Notes under the pieces: model-generated | Database searches by the model: none | Seen by the model: the letters and a program-made list of their open reading frames with translations, nothing else | What the model was told of the DNA's origin: nothing | Program-made: the position numbers and the translations under genes | Assembly (NCBI GenBank): GCA_030679035.1 | Contig: JAUXTH010000050.1 | Location: 18,651 to 82,650 of the forward strand | Length of the DNA: 64,000 nucleotides | Direction: 5' to 3' | DNA from: Methylobacter sp. | GTDB lineage: Bacteria > Pseudomonadota > Gammaproteobacteria > Methylococcales > Methylomonadaceae | Shown here: positions 26,035 through 35,876 of the stretch, in pieces | Numbering within the stretch: the stretch's first letter is position 1 | Layout: the number at the start of each line of letters is the position of its first letter

Positions 26035-26922
26035 GGGGTAGGGGTACAAACTGGCCAACAACTTATCGAGCATAGTTTCCGCCTGATGCAGATAGCCTTG
26101 CCCGAACAGGTTCAGGTGATTGAGTATATGGTATAAGTTGTACAGCGTTTTTCTGTTTGCATAGCCCGGCTCTAATGGATAAACGGCTTGATAAGCCAGA
26201 TAAAATGCCGGACTGAAACCGCCGAACAACTCGGTCATCGCCAGATCGGTTTCCCGGTCGCCAAAGTAGCAGGCCGGATCGTAAATAACCGGATTGCCCT
26301 GATCGTCTGCCGCCGCATTGCCGCACCATAAATCGCCATGCACTAAAGCCGGTTGTGGCTGGTAGCCTGAAAATAACGGCTTTAAATCGGCACAGAGTTT
26401 CTCGCCCAGCGTTTGCAAACGGCCGCCATAACCCTTGGCTGCCGCCAGCTTTAGTTGATGACCCAAGCGTTGTTCAGACCAGAACGTAAGCCAGTTGTCA
26501 TAACGGCCATTGACTTGAGCAGTGCTGCCGATGGTGTTGTCGCGGTGCCAGCCGAAATAGGGCTGCTTTTGCAGATGCAGCTGCGCCAGTTGCTTGCCCA
26601 GCAACTGCTCGGAACGGGGATTCAGGTTGTTTAGGGCGATATATTCAAGCGCCAAAAAGGCGTGCTCGGCTGTTTGTCCGCAAGCAATAAGTTTCGGTAC
26701 GCGGATGGACTGGGTTTGCGCCAGGGCTTCCAGGCCTGCGGCTTCGGCCTCAAACATCGCAAGCCGAGCAGGACTGTTCAGTTTGACAAAAAAGCTCCGG
26801 TCTTCCCCCTGTAACCGATAAGCCGCATTAATATCGCCGCCCGACAGCGGCTTGGCTCCCAGCAACTTAAAAGGTTGGTCGGTTGCCGATTCGATGTGTT
26901 GAACAATCGCCTGCCAATTCAT
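26023..26922 (-). CDS. Fructosamine kinase family protein
   Basis: Kinase of the fructosamine-3-kinase/YniA type, which phosphorylates sugars attached to glycated proteins so that they fall off. Visible are the N-terminal LSGGDINAAYRL nucleotide-binding loop, the catalytic LVHGDLWCGN (aminoglycoside kinase-like HxDxxxxN) and YDPACYFGDRETDLAM. I begin it at 26922, where its ATG overlaps the stop of the upstream YgjP gene (ATGA). An upstream in-frame extension reads through that gene and is rejected. Confidence 0.92.
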   Translation of the reverse strand: MNWQAIVQHIESATDQPFKLLGAKPLSGGDINAAYRLQGEDRSFFVKLNSPARLAMFEAEAAGLEALAQTQSIRVPKLIACGQTAEHAFLALEYIALNNLNPRSEQLLGKQLAQLHLQKQPYFGWHRDNTIGSTAQVNGRYDNWLTFWSEQRLGHQLKLAAAKGYGGRLQTLGEKLCADLKPLFSGYQPQPALVHGDLWCGNAAADDQGNPVIYDPACYFGDRETDLAMTELFGGFSPAFYLAYQAVYPLEPGYANRKTLYNLYHILNHLNLFGQGYLHQAETMLDKLLASLYPYPQCH

Positions 26923-27425
26923 CAGTACAGCTTGCCGAATAAATCCAGATGAGTCAGATACAGCCTCATATCCAGCTCGAACCGGTGATAAGCGGGCTCC
27001 ATGTGCTCGCACAGCTTATAAAACGCCTTGTTGTGATCCTTTTCCCTTAAATGCGCCAGCTCATGTACGACGATCATCCTTAAAAATTCCAACGGAACAT
27101 TTTTAAACAGCGACGCTATTCGGATCTCATTTTTCGCCTTGTGCTTGCCGCCCTGCACCCTGGAAATAAAGGTATGCAGGCCCAAGGCATGATGCAGGTC
27201 TTTAATCTTGTCATCGTAAATCACCTTGCTAAGGGGCTGGGATTGTTTCAACAACGCATTTTTCAGGTCAACGGTATAGGTATAAAGCGCCTTATCCGTC
27301 CTGACCGTATGGGCCGCAGGATATTTTTTCAACAGCGCCTCGCCGAGTTTATCGTTATCGATCAGCAGGCGCACTTGGCTGGTTACATTTTCGGAATAGC
27401 CGAGTAGATATTTCAATTCCGGCAT
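26922..27425 (-). CDS. YgjP-type zinc metallohydrolase (M48/DUF45-like)
   Basis: A close YgjP relative of 167 residues with the zinc site VVHELAHLREKDHNKAFY (HExxH plus His), the LHTFISRVQGGKHKAKNEIR segment and the C-terminal HMEPAYHRFELDMRL. YgjP was long treated as a peptidase; E. coli YgjP has also been described as a UTP pyrophosphatase, so the real activity is open. It is translationally coupled to the fructosamine kinase gene downstream. Confidence 0.88.
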   Translation of the reverse strand: MPELKYLLGYSENVTSQVRLLIDNDKLGEALLKKYPAAHTVRTDKALYTYTVDLKNALLKQSQPLSKVIYDDKIKDLHHALGLHTFISRVQGGKHKAKNEIRIASLFKNVPLEFLRMIVVHELAHLREKDHNKAFYKLCEHMEPAYHRFELDMRLYLTHLDLFGKLY

Positions 27426-27431
27426 GGTTGG

Positions 27432-28364
27432 TTATTTCAGCGTGTTCAATATCTGCTCCAGCGGAGCCAGGGAGATCAGTGCCCGGTAAAGAATGGTCTT
27501 GTCTTCCAGCAGGCCGTAACATTCATAATGATACGGCGAGTCTATGGAGTGGCCGATGCCGTCTTTCTTCAATTCCGGGGGAATTTGCCGGATCAGTATA
27601 TACAGCGCGTCGCCGGATTTTAGTTGCGCAAGGTAGGTGCGGTCGATACTGATTTTGTGCGACATATACACCAGCGGATTACGCTCGAAATCATGCTTTT
27701 CGATGACCGCCTTTTCCAGTAGCGCGCTGGAAATAAGGCTGCATGGGAATATTTCGGGAAACACGGCCTTGTTTTTAAAGGGGTCGAAAAAAGTATCCTG
27801 ATCGACCAGCGAGCCGCACAAAAAGTTTTTGGCATTGCTGGTGGTGATGAATTTTCGTTTCAGGAAAAAACTGCTGCCGGAGATAAAAGACCGGTCGGGG
27901 TGCTGGTTGAGGGCGCCAAACAGCGGAACATCGGGATTGGTCAGAAACAACGCAAATTTGGATTCGGTTTTGTAGCCAAACAACGCCAACGCGCCGCCCG
28001 ACTTAACCGCAATCCTGTTGCTGAGCACCGTCTCTGGGTCTTCTTTAAGCTGCGATTTTTTTATATCGACCGATACCATCTGTCCGGGCTTGACCGCATT
28101 AACAAAAGAAAACTGATAATTGCTAAAGCGCAGGTTTTTATCCCTGATCAGCTTGTTTTCTTTATGTAACTTGCGATGAAGAAAAATCTTATGCTCAAGC
28201 AACGATTCCACTTGAAAGCCCAGAGCAATAGGGCCTTTGAACGGATTGCGGTTGATGCGCTGCCACCTGTTTCTGTCGTGAAACAAATTGAAATCGTCCG
28301 TTGCATTGCGTGCAACGTCAATGTGTATCTGGTTAAAAACGTCCGAACTGTCTGATTGTTTCAT
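27432..28364 (-). CDS. Probable hotdog-fold (MaoC-like) protein
   Basis: A 310-residue soluble protein. Its N-terminal segment (DDFNLFHDRNRWQRI ... NPFKGPIALGFQVESLL) resembles the R-specific enoyl-CoA hydratase motif of MaoC-like hotdog proteins, with a D/H pair in the right place. The length suggests a double hotdog. The C-terminal half has no motif I recognise. It lies 6 bp upstream of the YgjP gene and probably shares an operon with it. Treat the acyl-CoA link as tentative. Confidence 0.6.
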   Translation of the reverse strand: MKQSDSSDVFNQIHIDVARNATDDFNLFHDRNRWQRINRNPFKGPIALGFQVESLLEHKIFLHRKLHKENKLIRDKNLRFSNYQFSFVNAVKPGQMVSVDIKKSQLKEDPETVLSNRIAVKSGGALALFGYKTESKFALFLTNPDVPLFGALNQHPDRSFISGSSFFLKRKFITTSNAKNFLCGSLVDQDTFFDPFKNKAVFPEIFPCSLISSALLEKAVIEKHDFERNPLVYMSHKISIDRTYLAQLKSGDALYILIRQIPPELKKDGIGHSIDSPYHYECYGLLEDKTILYRALISLAPLEQILNTLK

Positions 28365-28396
28365 TAGCGCCTCAGCGATAGATTCCTGGGTTTGTT

Positions 28397-29281
28397 TTAA
28401 TCAATAAAACGTCGGGTCAAATCGCCATATTCATCAATCCGGCGGTCGCGCAGGAACGGCCATATTCGCCTGACCCGCTCAGCTCTTGCTCTATCAATCG
28501 TGCAGCTTAGTACTTTTGTTTCCGAATCATTGGCGCTGGTGATAATTTCTCCCTGCGGCCCGGCTATAAAACTGTTGCCCCAGAAGTTGATGCCTGACGC
28601 CAAGTCCGGCGCCTGCTCAAAGCCGATACGGTTGCAGGAAATAACCGGAATGCCGTTGGCAACAGCGTGGGAGCGCTGAATGGTAATCCAGGCATCCAGT
28701 TGGCGCTGCTGTTCCTTAGTTGTATCTTCAGGATCCCAGCCTATCGCGGTCGGGTAAATTAACAGCTCCGCACCGGCCAAAGCCATTAATCGTGCGGCCT
28801 CAGGGTACCATTGATCCCAGCAAACCAATACGCCTAATTTGCCGATAGAGGTTTCGATGGGCTTGAAACCCAAATCGCCGGGTGTGAAATAATACTTTTC
28901 ATAAAATCCCGGATCATCGGGGATATGCATTTTCCGGTACTTACCGGCGATACTGCCGTCCTTGTCGAACACAACCGCGGTGTTGTGGTAAAGCCCCGGC
29001 GCTCTTTTTTCGAAAATGGTCGAGACGATGACGATGCCGAGTTCTCTAGCCACGTCCGACAGGATTTCAGTAGTCGGGCCGGGAATAGGCTGGGCAAGAT
29101 CAAAATTATTATAATCTTCGCTCTGGCAAAAATACGGCCCCAGATGCAGCTCAGGCAATACCACCAAATCGGCATTTGCGGCTGCTGCTTCATGGATTTT
29201 TGCTATGGAAAAATCAAGGTTGGTCTGTCTGTCTTCATCGCAGGGCTGCTGGACAGCGCTAACGGTTAGTGTCGATTTCAT
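28397..29281 (-). CDS. aguB: N-carbamoylputrescine amidase-type nitrilase
   Basis: Carbon-nitrogen hydrolase that converts N-carbamoylputrescine to putrescine in the agmatine route. The Glu-Lys-Cys triad is visible: VVLPELHLGPYF (E), KYRKMHIPDDPGFYEKYYF (K) and GVLVCWDQWYPEAARL (C). The HIPDDPGFYEKYYFTPGD stretch is typical of AguB rather than of other nitrilases. Agmatine deiminase, its usual partner, is not in this window. It is 32 bp upstream of the hotdog-protein gene. Confidence 0.92.
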   Translation of the reverse strand: MKSTLTVSAVQQPCDEDRQTNLDFSIAKIHEAAAANADLVVLPELHLGPYFCQSEDYNNFDLAQPIPGPTTEILSDVARELGIVIVSTIFEKRAPGLYHNTAVVFDKDGSIAGKYRKMHIPDDPGFYEKYYFTPGDLGFKPIETSIGKLGVLVCWDQWYPEAARLMALAGAELLIYPTAIGWDPEDTTKEQQRQLDAWITIQRSHAVANGIPVISCNRIGFEQAPDLASGINFWGNSFIAGPQGEIITSANDSETKVLSCTIDRARAERVRRIWPFLRDRRIDEYGDLTRRFID

Positions 29282-29394
29282 GATGATCGTGTGAGGTGGT
29301 TTTTAATGGGCGTTATTTTACAACGATTTAAGGATAGCAAATAACAAAACTGCGATTATTGTTCCCGCACCGGAGCGCAGGAACAAGGTGTAAA

Positions 29395-30708
29395 TCAACT
29401 CGCCAACCGCTCCTGCCATTCAGCGATTTTCATTCTCAACTCATCAACATTAACCGTGGTCAGATGGCGCTGCTTTAACAGGCGTTTGCCCGCCACCCAG
29501 ACATCGGTGACTTGCTGACGGCTGGCGGCGTAAACGATCTGCGAGATCGGGCAATACAACGGCTGGGTTTCCAAATGCGATAAATCTATGGCGATCACGT
29601 CGGCGGCTTTGCCGATGGTTAACGAGCCTATTTCATTGTCCAAGCCTAAGGCTTTCGCGCCGTTGATGGTCGCCATGCGCAGAGCGGTCATCGCCGGAAT
29701 GGCGCTGGCGTCACCGGCAACGGCTTTGCCTAGCAACGCCGCCGTGCGCATCTCTCCGAACATGTCCAGGTCGTTGTTGCTGGCTGCGCCGTCGGTGCCT
29801 AAGGCCACATTGATGCCTGCCGCGATACATTTGGCGACCGGGCAAAAGCCGCTGGCCAGTTTTAAATTGGATTCGGGACAATGCACGATATGAGCGCCGG
29901 ATTCTGCAAACCGGGCGATTTCGTCATCGGTTAACTGGGTCATGTGCACTGCGATGAATGACGGATCGATCAGGCCGAGATCATGCAGTCTTTGCAAGGG
30001 ACGCTGACCGGTTTTTTCCAGTTCCTGCTCGGTTTCGTGCAGCGTTTCGTGGACATGCATATGGATCGGCAGTTCCAGTTCGTCGGCAAAGGTTTTGATT
30101 TTTTGCAACGGTTCGTCCGACACCGTGTACGGCGCATGCGGCGCAAACGGCGTGGAAATCAGCGGGTGGTGTCGCAATTGTTCATGCAAGGCCAGACCTT
30201 TTTCAATATAGGCTTCGCCGTTTTCGGCCCAGACAGTCGGGAAATCGATGACGATCAGGCCGACGCTGGCGCGGATGCCGTGGTGTATCGCCTGCGTTGC
30301 GGTGATTTCCGGAAAAAAATACATGTCGTTGAAACAGGTCGTTCCGCCCAGTATCATCTCGGCTATCGCCAGATCGGTGCCGTCTCTGACAAACGCCTCG
30401 CTCATCCATTTTTGTTCCAGCGGCCAGATGTGGTTTTGCAGCCAGTCCATCAGCTGCAAATCATCGGCGATGCCGCGCATCAAAGTCATCGCGGCATGGG
30501 TGTGGCTGTTGATTAGGCCGGGCAGCAGCGCGTGATTTTCCAGGCTTTCGGTGGTTGTGCCTTGATACTTTTGCTTGGCAAGCTCGGTAGGCAGCAGATC
30601 GATAATCCTGCCGCCATCGATAACCAATGTGTGGTGTTCCAGGGTTACGGATTCCGGTTCAACGGGTATAATCCACCGAGCGTGGATGAGGGTATCGACA
30701 ACTGTCAT
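29395..30708 (-). CDS. mtaD: TRZ/ATZ family hydrolase, probable 5'-methylthioadenosine/SAH deaminase
   Basis: Amidohydrolase-superfamily deaminase. The metal site comprises NSHTHAAMTL, HMHVHE, AVHMTQL and GTDGAASNNDLD. It would convert 5'-methylthioadenosine (MTA) to methylthioinosine. The divergent neighbour is mtnA, so the two probably serve methionine salvage together, as described for Pseudomonas. At 437 residues it is normal. The intergenic region of 42 bp must hold both promoters or their overlap. Confidence 0.88.
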   Translation of the reverse strand: MTVVDTLIHARWIIPVEPESVTLEHHTLVIDGGRIIDLLPTELAKQKYQGTTTESLENHALLPGLINSHTHAAMTLMRGIADDLQLMDWLQNHIWPLEQKWMSEAFVRDGTDLAIAEMILGGTTCFNDMYFFPEITATQAIHHGIRASVGLIVIDFPTVWAENGEAYIEKGLALHEQLRHHPLISTPFAPHAPYTVSDEPLQKIKTFADELELPIHMHVHETLHETEQELEKTGQRPLQRLHDLGLIDPSFIAVHMTQLTDDEIARFAESGAHIVHCPESNLKLASGFCPVAKCIAAGINVALGTDGAASNNDLDMFGEMRTAALLGKAVAGDASAIPAMTALRMATINGAKALGLDNEIGSLTIGKAADVIAIDLSHLETQPLYCPISQIVYAASRQQVTDVWVAGKRLLKQRHLTTVNVDELRMKIAEWQERLAS

Positions 30709-30750
30709 AAGATATTCCTGTATTGGGTTGCCAAATTATAACTTTTTACC

Positions 30751-31809
30751 ATGGGTTTTTTGATAAAAATGACTATGCAAAACAAATTAGCCGTACAAGC
30801 CTTGCAATGGACAGGCAGCGCTTTAAAAGTGCTGGATCAGCGACAATTGCCGGATAAAATCGTTTACGATGAATACACGGATGCCGAAGGCGTAACAGAA
30901 GCTATCGCCAGCATGCGCGTTCGCGGCGCACCGGCTATCGGCATAGCCGCCGCTTACGGCGTGGCGCTGTCGGTTCGTAAGCACTATGCCCAGTCCAATC
31001 ATTGGCGGCAAAAAGTGGAGGCGGACATAGCCATGCTGGCAAAGTCCAGACCGACGGCGGTCAATTTGTTTTGGGCGCTGGATCAGATGAAGGCCAAACT
31101 GGCCAAGCAGCTTGATAATCCCCCTGCGGCTATTCTGGCATGTGCGGAAAAAATCCATAGCGACGATATTGCCGCCAATCACAAAATGGGCGAACTGGGT
31201 GCGGATATTCTGGCCGGAGCCAAAGGCGTGATGACGCACTGCAACGCCGGCGCCCTGGCAACCGGCGGTTACGGCACGGCGCTGGGCGTTATTCGCAGCG
31301 CTTATCAACGAGAGCACATCAATGTCTATGCGGGCGAAACCCGGCCCTGGCTGCAAGGCGCAAGATTGACCGTTTGGGAATTGGCGCAAGATGAGATTCC
31401 TTCGACCTTGATTGCCGATTCGGCGGCGGCATGGCTGATGAAATCCGGCGCTATCGATTGGATCGTCGTCGGCGCAGACCGCATCGCCGCCAATGGCGAT
31501 GCCGCAAACAAAATCGGCACCTACTCCCTGGCCGTGCTGGCCAAACAGCACGGCGTAAAGCTGATGGTGGTAGCGCCCACCACGACCATAGACTGGGGCA
31601 TGCCTAGCGGCGACCTGATAGAAATAGAGCAACGCAACCAGAACGAATTATTGCCCGACTGTTATAACCACGAGGGTTCCCTGGTTAGCGCCTGGAACCC
31701 GGTCTTTGACGTGACCCCGGCGGAACTGATTGCCGCGATTGTGACCGAGCGCGGCGTGGTATTGAATCCAGCCGGGCAAGGCGTGGGAGGTTTAAGAAAT
31801 GCAATTTGA
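30751..31809 (+). CDS. mtnA: S-methyl-5-thioribose-1-phosphate isomerase
   Basis: Isomerises methylthioribose-1-phosphate to methylthioribulose-1-phosphate in methionine salvage. It has the conserved GAPAIGIAAAYG, the catalytic Cys in THCNAGALATGGYGTALG and the Asp in VVGADRIAANGDAANKIGTY. The start may be the ATG at 30751, 30769 or 30775; none has a strong ribosome-binding site, and family alignment would favour one of the later two. The 3' end overlaps cysZ by 11 bases. Confidence 0.94.
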   Translation: MGFLIKMTMQNKLAVQALQWTGSALKVLDQRQLPDKIVYDEYTDAEGVTEAIASMRVRGAPAIGIAAAYGVALSVRKHYAQSNHWRQKVEADIAMLAKSRPTAVNLFWALDQMKAKLAKQLDNPPAAILACAEKIHSDDIAANHKMGELGADILAGAKGVMTHCNAGALATGGYGTALGVIRSAYQREHINVYAGETRPWLQGARLTVWELAQDEIPSTLIADSAAAWLMKSGAIDWIVVGADRIAANGDAANKIGTYSLAVLAKQHGVKLMVVAPTTTIDWGMPSGDLIEIEQRNQNELLPDCYNHEGSLVSAWNPVFDVTPAELIAAIVTERGVVLNPAGQGVGGLRNAI

Positions 31810-32518
31810 TAAGAAAGGCAACAACCCGGTGCTGGCCGTCGGCTTTTTGTTTAAGGGCCTGAACTTATTGACCAGCCCGGAATTGCGCAAATTTATCATC
31901 ATCCCGATATTGATTAACGTGGTGCTGTACAGCGCCGCCTTAACCTTGGGATATTTTTATATTTCGGATTTGATCGACCAATTCATCCCCGGCTGGCTGC
32001 ATTGGTTGAGCTGGGTGTTATGGCCGCTGTTTTTCATCAGCTTTTTTATCGCCGGATTTTTCACCTTTACCGTATTGGCGAATTTGCTGGCCGCGCCTTT
32101 TTACGGAAAATTATCGGCAAAAACGCTGGCGATGGTAAGCGGGCAGACTCTTGCAACCGCCGAACAGCCGTTGCCTAAAGTCCTTTGGGCGGAATTAAAA
32201 CGCATTGGCTATCTGGGGACAAGAGCCTTGCCGCTGCTGGTCTTGTCGATCATCCCCGGCATCAATGTGCTTGCGCCTTTTTTATGGGCGCTGTTCGGGG
32301 CATGGGGCATGGCGCTGGAATACCTGGCTTATCCGCTGGAAAATCAGGGCGTATTGTTTTCCGAGCAGAAAGAGCTGGTCAAAAGTGTCAGGCTGGGCGC
32401 GTTAAGCTTTGGCGGACTGGCGGTGCTGGGACTGACCGTTCCGGTGCTGAATATCATCGTCGCCCCGGCTGCGGTAATTGGCGCTACGCTTTATTTTAAT
32501 GAGATTAAGCGGGGTTGA
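31799..32518 (+). CDS. cysZ: CysZ-family sulfate transporter
   Basis: CysZ-type (EI24 family) integral membrane protein of 239 residues, proposed to import sulfate for cysteine synthesis. It has four or more hydrophobic segments and the family features GFLFKGLNLLTSPELRKFIIIP at the N-terminus and LANLLAAPFYGKLSAKT after the second span. It overlaps mtnA, which suggests a sulfur-metabolism operon. Confidence 0.9.
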   Translation: MQFDKKGNNPVLAVGFLFKGLNLLTSPELRKFIIIPILINVVLYSAALTLGYFYISDLIDQFIPGWLHWLSWVLWPLFFISFFIAGFFTFTVLANLLAAPFYGKLSAKTLAMVSGQTLATAEQPLPKVLWAELKRIGYLGTRALPLLVLSIIPGINVLAPFLWALFGAWGMALEYLAYPLENQGVLFSEQKELVKSVRLGALSFGGLAVLGLTVPVLNIIVAPAAVIGATLYFNEIKRG

Positions 32519-32591
32519 GCGGCAAATGGTAAGGGGTGTTTGTTAAATACTAATGCATCGAAATAAAGGTGTCTATTTATAGTTATGTATC

Positions 32592-33134
32592 ATGACTGAG
32601 TGCCAAAAACTGACCATCTCAAAGTTGGATGCTGCCAAACGGCAGCTAGAGACAGTCATTCGCCTCTATTTTGCTTATGGCGATCCAGTCGCTATTCACA
32701 CGCTTACGTCCGCCGCGTACAACGTGATACGTGACATCAACAAAAAGAGAGGTGGCTCGCCTCTAATTGCTAAAGATGGTTTCCTTGACTACATCAAGGA
32801 AGGTCATGAGAAGGAGGTCCGCGACCTAATCAATGCCGCTGAGAATTTCTTTAAGCACGCTGATCGAGATTACGACTCCACTATTGACTTCAATCCAGAG
32901 CAAAGCGAGTTCCTAATCCTTGAAGCTTGCGGCGCATACTGGAAGCTGACTGGAGAGTTTCCCCCGCTCTTCCGCGTGTATCAATCGTGGTTCATTGCCC
33001 ACCACCAAGCGCTCTTTAATTTTCCCGAAGAGCAAAAACGGCTAATTGCGCTTAGTGCTTCAGCGGTAACAACGGTGAGTAGAGAGCAGTTCTTCACTCA
33101 GGCATTGCCAGCCTTAATGAAGCCCTATGCATAA
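32592..33134 (+). CDS. Hypothetical protein, helical, possibly acquired
   Basis: A 180-residue soluble, largely helical protein without recognised motifs apart from a possible HEPN-like pattern (AENFFKHADRDY). Its codon usage is less skewed to GC third positions than the flanking cysZ and tusD genes. It sits alone between repeats. Similar scattered proteins exist in accessory regions of many bacteria. I do not assign a function. Confidence 0.6.
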   Translation: MTECQKLTISKLDAAKRQLETVIRLYFAYGDPVAIHTLTSAAYNVIRDINKKRGGSPLIAKDGFLDYIKEGHEKEVRDLINAAENFFKHADRDYDSTIDFNPEQSEFLILEACGAYWKLTGEFPPLFRVYQSWFIAHHQALFNFPEEQKRLIALSASAVTTVSREQFFTQALPALMKPYA

Positions 33135-33163
33135 CCTCTCGGTCAACCAGAACCATAGGCTGA

Positions 33164-33268
33164 GCGGGGTTTGCAACCCCGCCCCTAACGTTTCCGCGAT
33201 GCCCAACTAAAATGGTTATACTTAATCAACGCAAAACATTTCGGACGGGGCAATATGCCCCGCCCGGC
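33164..33268. repeat. Pair of small GC hairpins before tusD
   Basis: GCGGGGTTTGCAACCCCGC (33164-33182) and ACGGGGCAATATGCCCCG (33245-33262) are short hairpins of the kind found in dispersed GC-rich repeats. No gene lies in 33135-33298. Confidence 0.6.
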
Positions 33269-33298
33269 TTGTTGAAGTTCTTCCTGTGATAAAACAAA

Positions 33299-33688
33299 AT
33301 GAAATTTGCCATTCAAGTTAACGCCAGCCCATACCAATCAAATGCCGGGTATACCGCGTATCAATTTATCAAAGCCGCCTTGGCAGCGGGGCATGAAGTG
33401 TTCCGGGTGTTTTTTTATCACGACGGCATTTACCATGCGTTCAAATACGCCACGCCGCCGGATGACGAACTTCAGTTCACCGCGCAATGGAGCGAGCTGG
33501 CAAGACTGCATCAGATTGACTTGGTAGTGTGCATTTCCGCAGCGCAACGGCGCGGCTTATTATGCAGCGACGAGGCCAAGCGGCAGGGCAAGCAGGGTAA
33601 TGACCTGGCCGAGGGCTTTCGCATTTCCGGTTTGGGGCAGCTGGTCGAGGCCACGCTGGAAGCCGACCGCTTTATCGTATTCGGGTGA
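33299..33688 (+). CDS. tusD: Sulfurtransferase complex subunit TusD
   Basis: DsrE-fold subunit of the TusBCD sulfur relay that feeds 2-thiouridine formation at tRNA position 34. The active cysteine lies in LVVCISAAQRRGLL, and the N-terminal VNASPYQSNAGYTAYQFIKAAL matches TusD. At 129 residues it is standard. tusC follows at once; tusB is not found downstream, where a repeat and then ettA lie. Confidence 0.92.
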   Translation: MKFAIQVNASPYQSNAGYTAYQFIKAALAAGHEVFRVFFYHDGIYHAFKYATPPDDELQFTAQWSELARLHQIDLVVCISAAQRRGLLCSDEAKRQGKQGNDLAEGFRISGLGQLVEATLEADRFIVFG

Positions 33689-33692
33689 GGGT

Positions 33693-34049
33693 ATGAAGCG
33701 TTATTTATTCATACTGCGTAAACCGCCGCACAGCGGGGCTCAGGTTCAGGAAATGCTGGACATTATTTTGACCACCGCCGCGTTCGACCAGCATGTCAGT
33801 ATCTTGTTGCTGGACGATGGAGTGTTCCAGCTGAAAAACGGCCAAAATCCTGAAATCGCGGGCATGAAAGATACCTCATCTATTTTTAAGGCGCTGGAAA
33901 TTTACGATGTGAACGACATTTACACCGAAGTGGAGTCGCTACAGGAACGCGGTTTAAAGCCGGGTGACTTGTGCTTGCCGGTGCAGGAGTTTTACCGGAA
34001 AGACATAGCCGGATTGATGAAACGGTTTGATGTGGTGTTTGCGGGGTAG
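33693..34049 (+). CDS. tusC: Sulfurtransferase complex subunit TusC
   Basis: DsrF-type subunit of the TusBCD complex. It begins MKRYLFILRKPPHSGAQVQE, and the LLLDDGVFQLKNGQNPE segment is typical of TusC. I start at 33693, 4 bp after the tusD stop, with a GAGGG ribosome-binding site; an upstream ATG in frame would overlap tusD by 89 bases. A third subunit gene (tusB) would be expected next but is missing. Confidence 0.9.
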   Translation: MKRYLFILRKPPHSGAQVQEMLDIILTTAAFDQHVSILLLDDGVFQLKNGQNPEIAGMKDTSSIFKALEIYDVNDIYTEVESLQERGLKPGDLCLPVQEFYRKDIAGLMKRFDVVFAG

Positions 34050-34052
34050 GTT

Positions 34053-34120
34053 GTAGGGGCGCCCCTTGTGGGCGCCCAAGACATGACGCAAAACAGGGCA
34101 CCCACAAGGGGCGCCCCTAC
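34053..34120. repeat. Long near-perfect inverted repeat between tusC and ettA
   Basis: GTAGGGGCGCCCCTTGTGGG (34053-34072) is complementary to the element's right arm CCCACAAGGGGCGCCCCTAC (34101-34120). It lies between convergent genes and could end transcription in both directions. Confidence 0.88.
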
Positions 34121-34127
34121 ACACCAA

Positions 34128-35795
34128 TTAACCAGTCAGCTTTTTATACTTCAACCGATGCGGATTATCCGCATCGCTACCCAAGCGGCGATGACGGTCG
34201 GCCTCGTAATCTTCATAGTTGCCTTCAAACCAGACCACATTACTGTCGCCCTCAAACGCCAGCATGTGCGTTGCGATTCTATCCAGAAACCAGCGGTCAT
34301 GCGATATAACCACCGCGCAACCGGGGAAAGCCAGCAGCGCTTCTTCCAATGCGCGCAGGGTTTCAACGTCCAGGTCATTGGTCGGTTCATCGAGCAACAG
34401 CACGTTGCCGCCGGTTTTAAGCAGCTTGGCTAAATGCACACGGTTGCGTTCGCCACCGGACAAATCGCCGATACGTTTTCCCTGGTCTGCACCTTTAAAG
34501 TTAAAACGACCGACATAAGCCCGTGATGGCGTTTCATATTTGCCAACGGTAATCAAATCCAGCCCGTCGGAAATTTCATCGAACACGGTTTTTTTCGGAT
34601 CCAGGTCATCGCGCAACTGATCAACATAGGCGAGTTGAACGGTTTGTCCCAGTGTTAAGGTGCCCGAATCGGGCTTGTCGACACCGGCCATCATGCGGAA
34701 CAACGTGGTTTTACCCGCGCCGTTCGGGCCGATAATGCCGACGATGCCGCCGGGCGGCAGTTTAAAACTCAGACCGTTGAATAACAGCTTGTCGCCGAAA
34801 GCCTTGCTGATGTTGTCAGCTTCAATCACCACGTCGCCCAGGCGAGGGCCGGGTGGAATATAAATTTCCTGGGTCTCGTTGCGTTTTTGCACTTCGGTTG
34901 ATGACAATTCGTCAAAACGGGCCAATCGGGCCTTGCTTTTGGCATGGCGGCCTTTCTGATTGGAACGTACCCATTCCAGTTCTTCTTTCATGGCTTTTTG
35001 GCGGGAAGATTCCTGCTTTTCTTCCTGCAACAATCGGTTGCTCTTTTGCTCTAACCAGCTGGAGTAATTGCCTTCCCACGGAATGCCGGAGCCTCTGTCC
35101 AGTTCCAGAATCCAGCCGGCCACATTGTCCAGGAAGTAACGGTCATGCGTTACCGCAACCACGGTACCGGGATAATCGTGCAGGAACCGTTCCAGCCAGG
35201 CGACCGATTCGGCGTCCAAATGGTTGGTCGGTTCGTCCAGCAGCAGCATGTCGGGGTTGGACAGCAATAACCGGCACAACGCCACGCGGCGTTTTTCACC
35301 GCCGGACAGCTTGGTCACATCGGCATCCCAATCGGGCAAGCGCAACGCGTCGGCGGCGACTTCAAGCTTGCGCTCCAGGTTGTGGCCGTCGCAAGCGTTG
35401 ATGAAGTCTTCCAGGAACGCTTGTTCGGCAGCCAGTTTGTCAAAGTCGGCATCGGGCAGCGCGTAAGCGGCATAGACGGCGTCGAGTTTTGCCAAGGTTT
35501 CCTTGATTTCCGCGACCGCTTCTTCGACATTGCCGCGCACGGTTTTATTGGGATCGAGTTGCGGCTCTTGCGGCAGATAGCCGATATTAATGCCTTTGAG
35601 CGGGATAGCCTCGCCTTCAATGTCCTTGTCGATGCCCGCCATGATGCGCAGCAGCGTCGATTTACCCGAGCCGTTTAAGCCCAAGACGCCGATTTTTGCG
35701 CCGGGGAAAAAAGACAACGAGATGTCCTTGAGGATGTATTTTTTGGGCGGGACAATCTTGCCGACCCGGTTCATTGAGTAGATGTATTGCGCCAT
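34128..35795 (-). CDS. ettA: Energy-dependent translational throttle protein EttA
   Basis: ABC-F ATPase that binds the ribosomal E site and gates translation according to ATP/ADP level. Two ABC domains have Walker A motifs ([18 protein letters not shown]), signatures ([28 protein letters not shown]) and Walker B motifs ([22 protein letters not shown]). At 555 residues, the full-length EttA form, it also has the ABC-F arm and linker between the domains. It is monocistronic. Confidence 0.96.
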   Translation of the reverse strand: MAQYIYSMNRVGKIVPPKKYILKDISLSFFPGAKIGVLGLNGSGKSTLLRIMAGIDKDIEGEAIPLKGINIGYLPQEPQLDPNKTVRGNVEEAVAEIKETLAKLDAVYAAYALPDADFDKLAAEQAFLEDFINACDGHNLERKLEVAADALRLPDWDADVTKLSGGEKRRVALCRLLLSNPDMLLLDEPTNHLDAESVAWLERFLHDYPGTVVAVTHDRYFLDNVAGWILELDRGSGIPWEGNYSSWLEQKSNRLLQEEKQESSRQKAMKEELEWVRSNQKGRHAKSKARLARFDELSSTEVQKRNETQEIYIPPGPRLGDVVIEADNISKAFGDKLLFNGLSFKLPPGGIVGIIGPNGAGKTTLFRMMAGVDKPDSGTLTLGQTVQLAYVDQLRDDLDPKKTVFDEISDGLDLITVGKYETPSRAYVGRFNFKGADQGKRIGDLSGGERNRVHLAKLLKTGGNVLLLDEPTNDLDVETLRALEEALLAFPGCAVVISHDRWFLDRIATHMLAFEGDSNVVWFEGNYEDYEADRHRRLGSDADNPHRLKYKKLTG

Positions 35796-35876
35796 AGTGT
35801 TTAGTTCAGCAGTTTAAGGTGGGTAGAGGTTACCAGATGTGGGCGATTTAGGCGACTCGTTGTCGGCTATTTCCGG

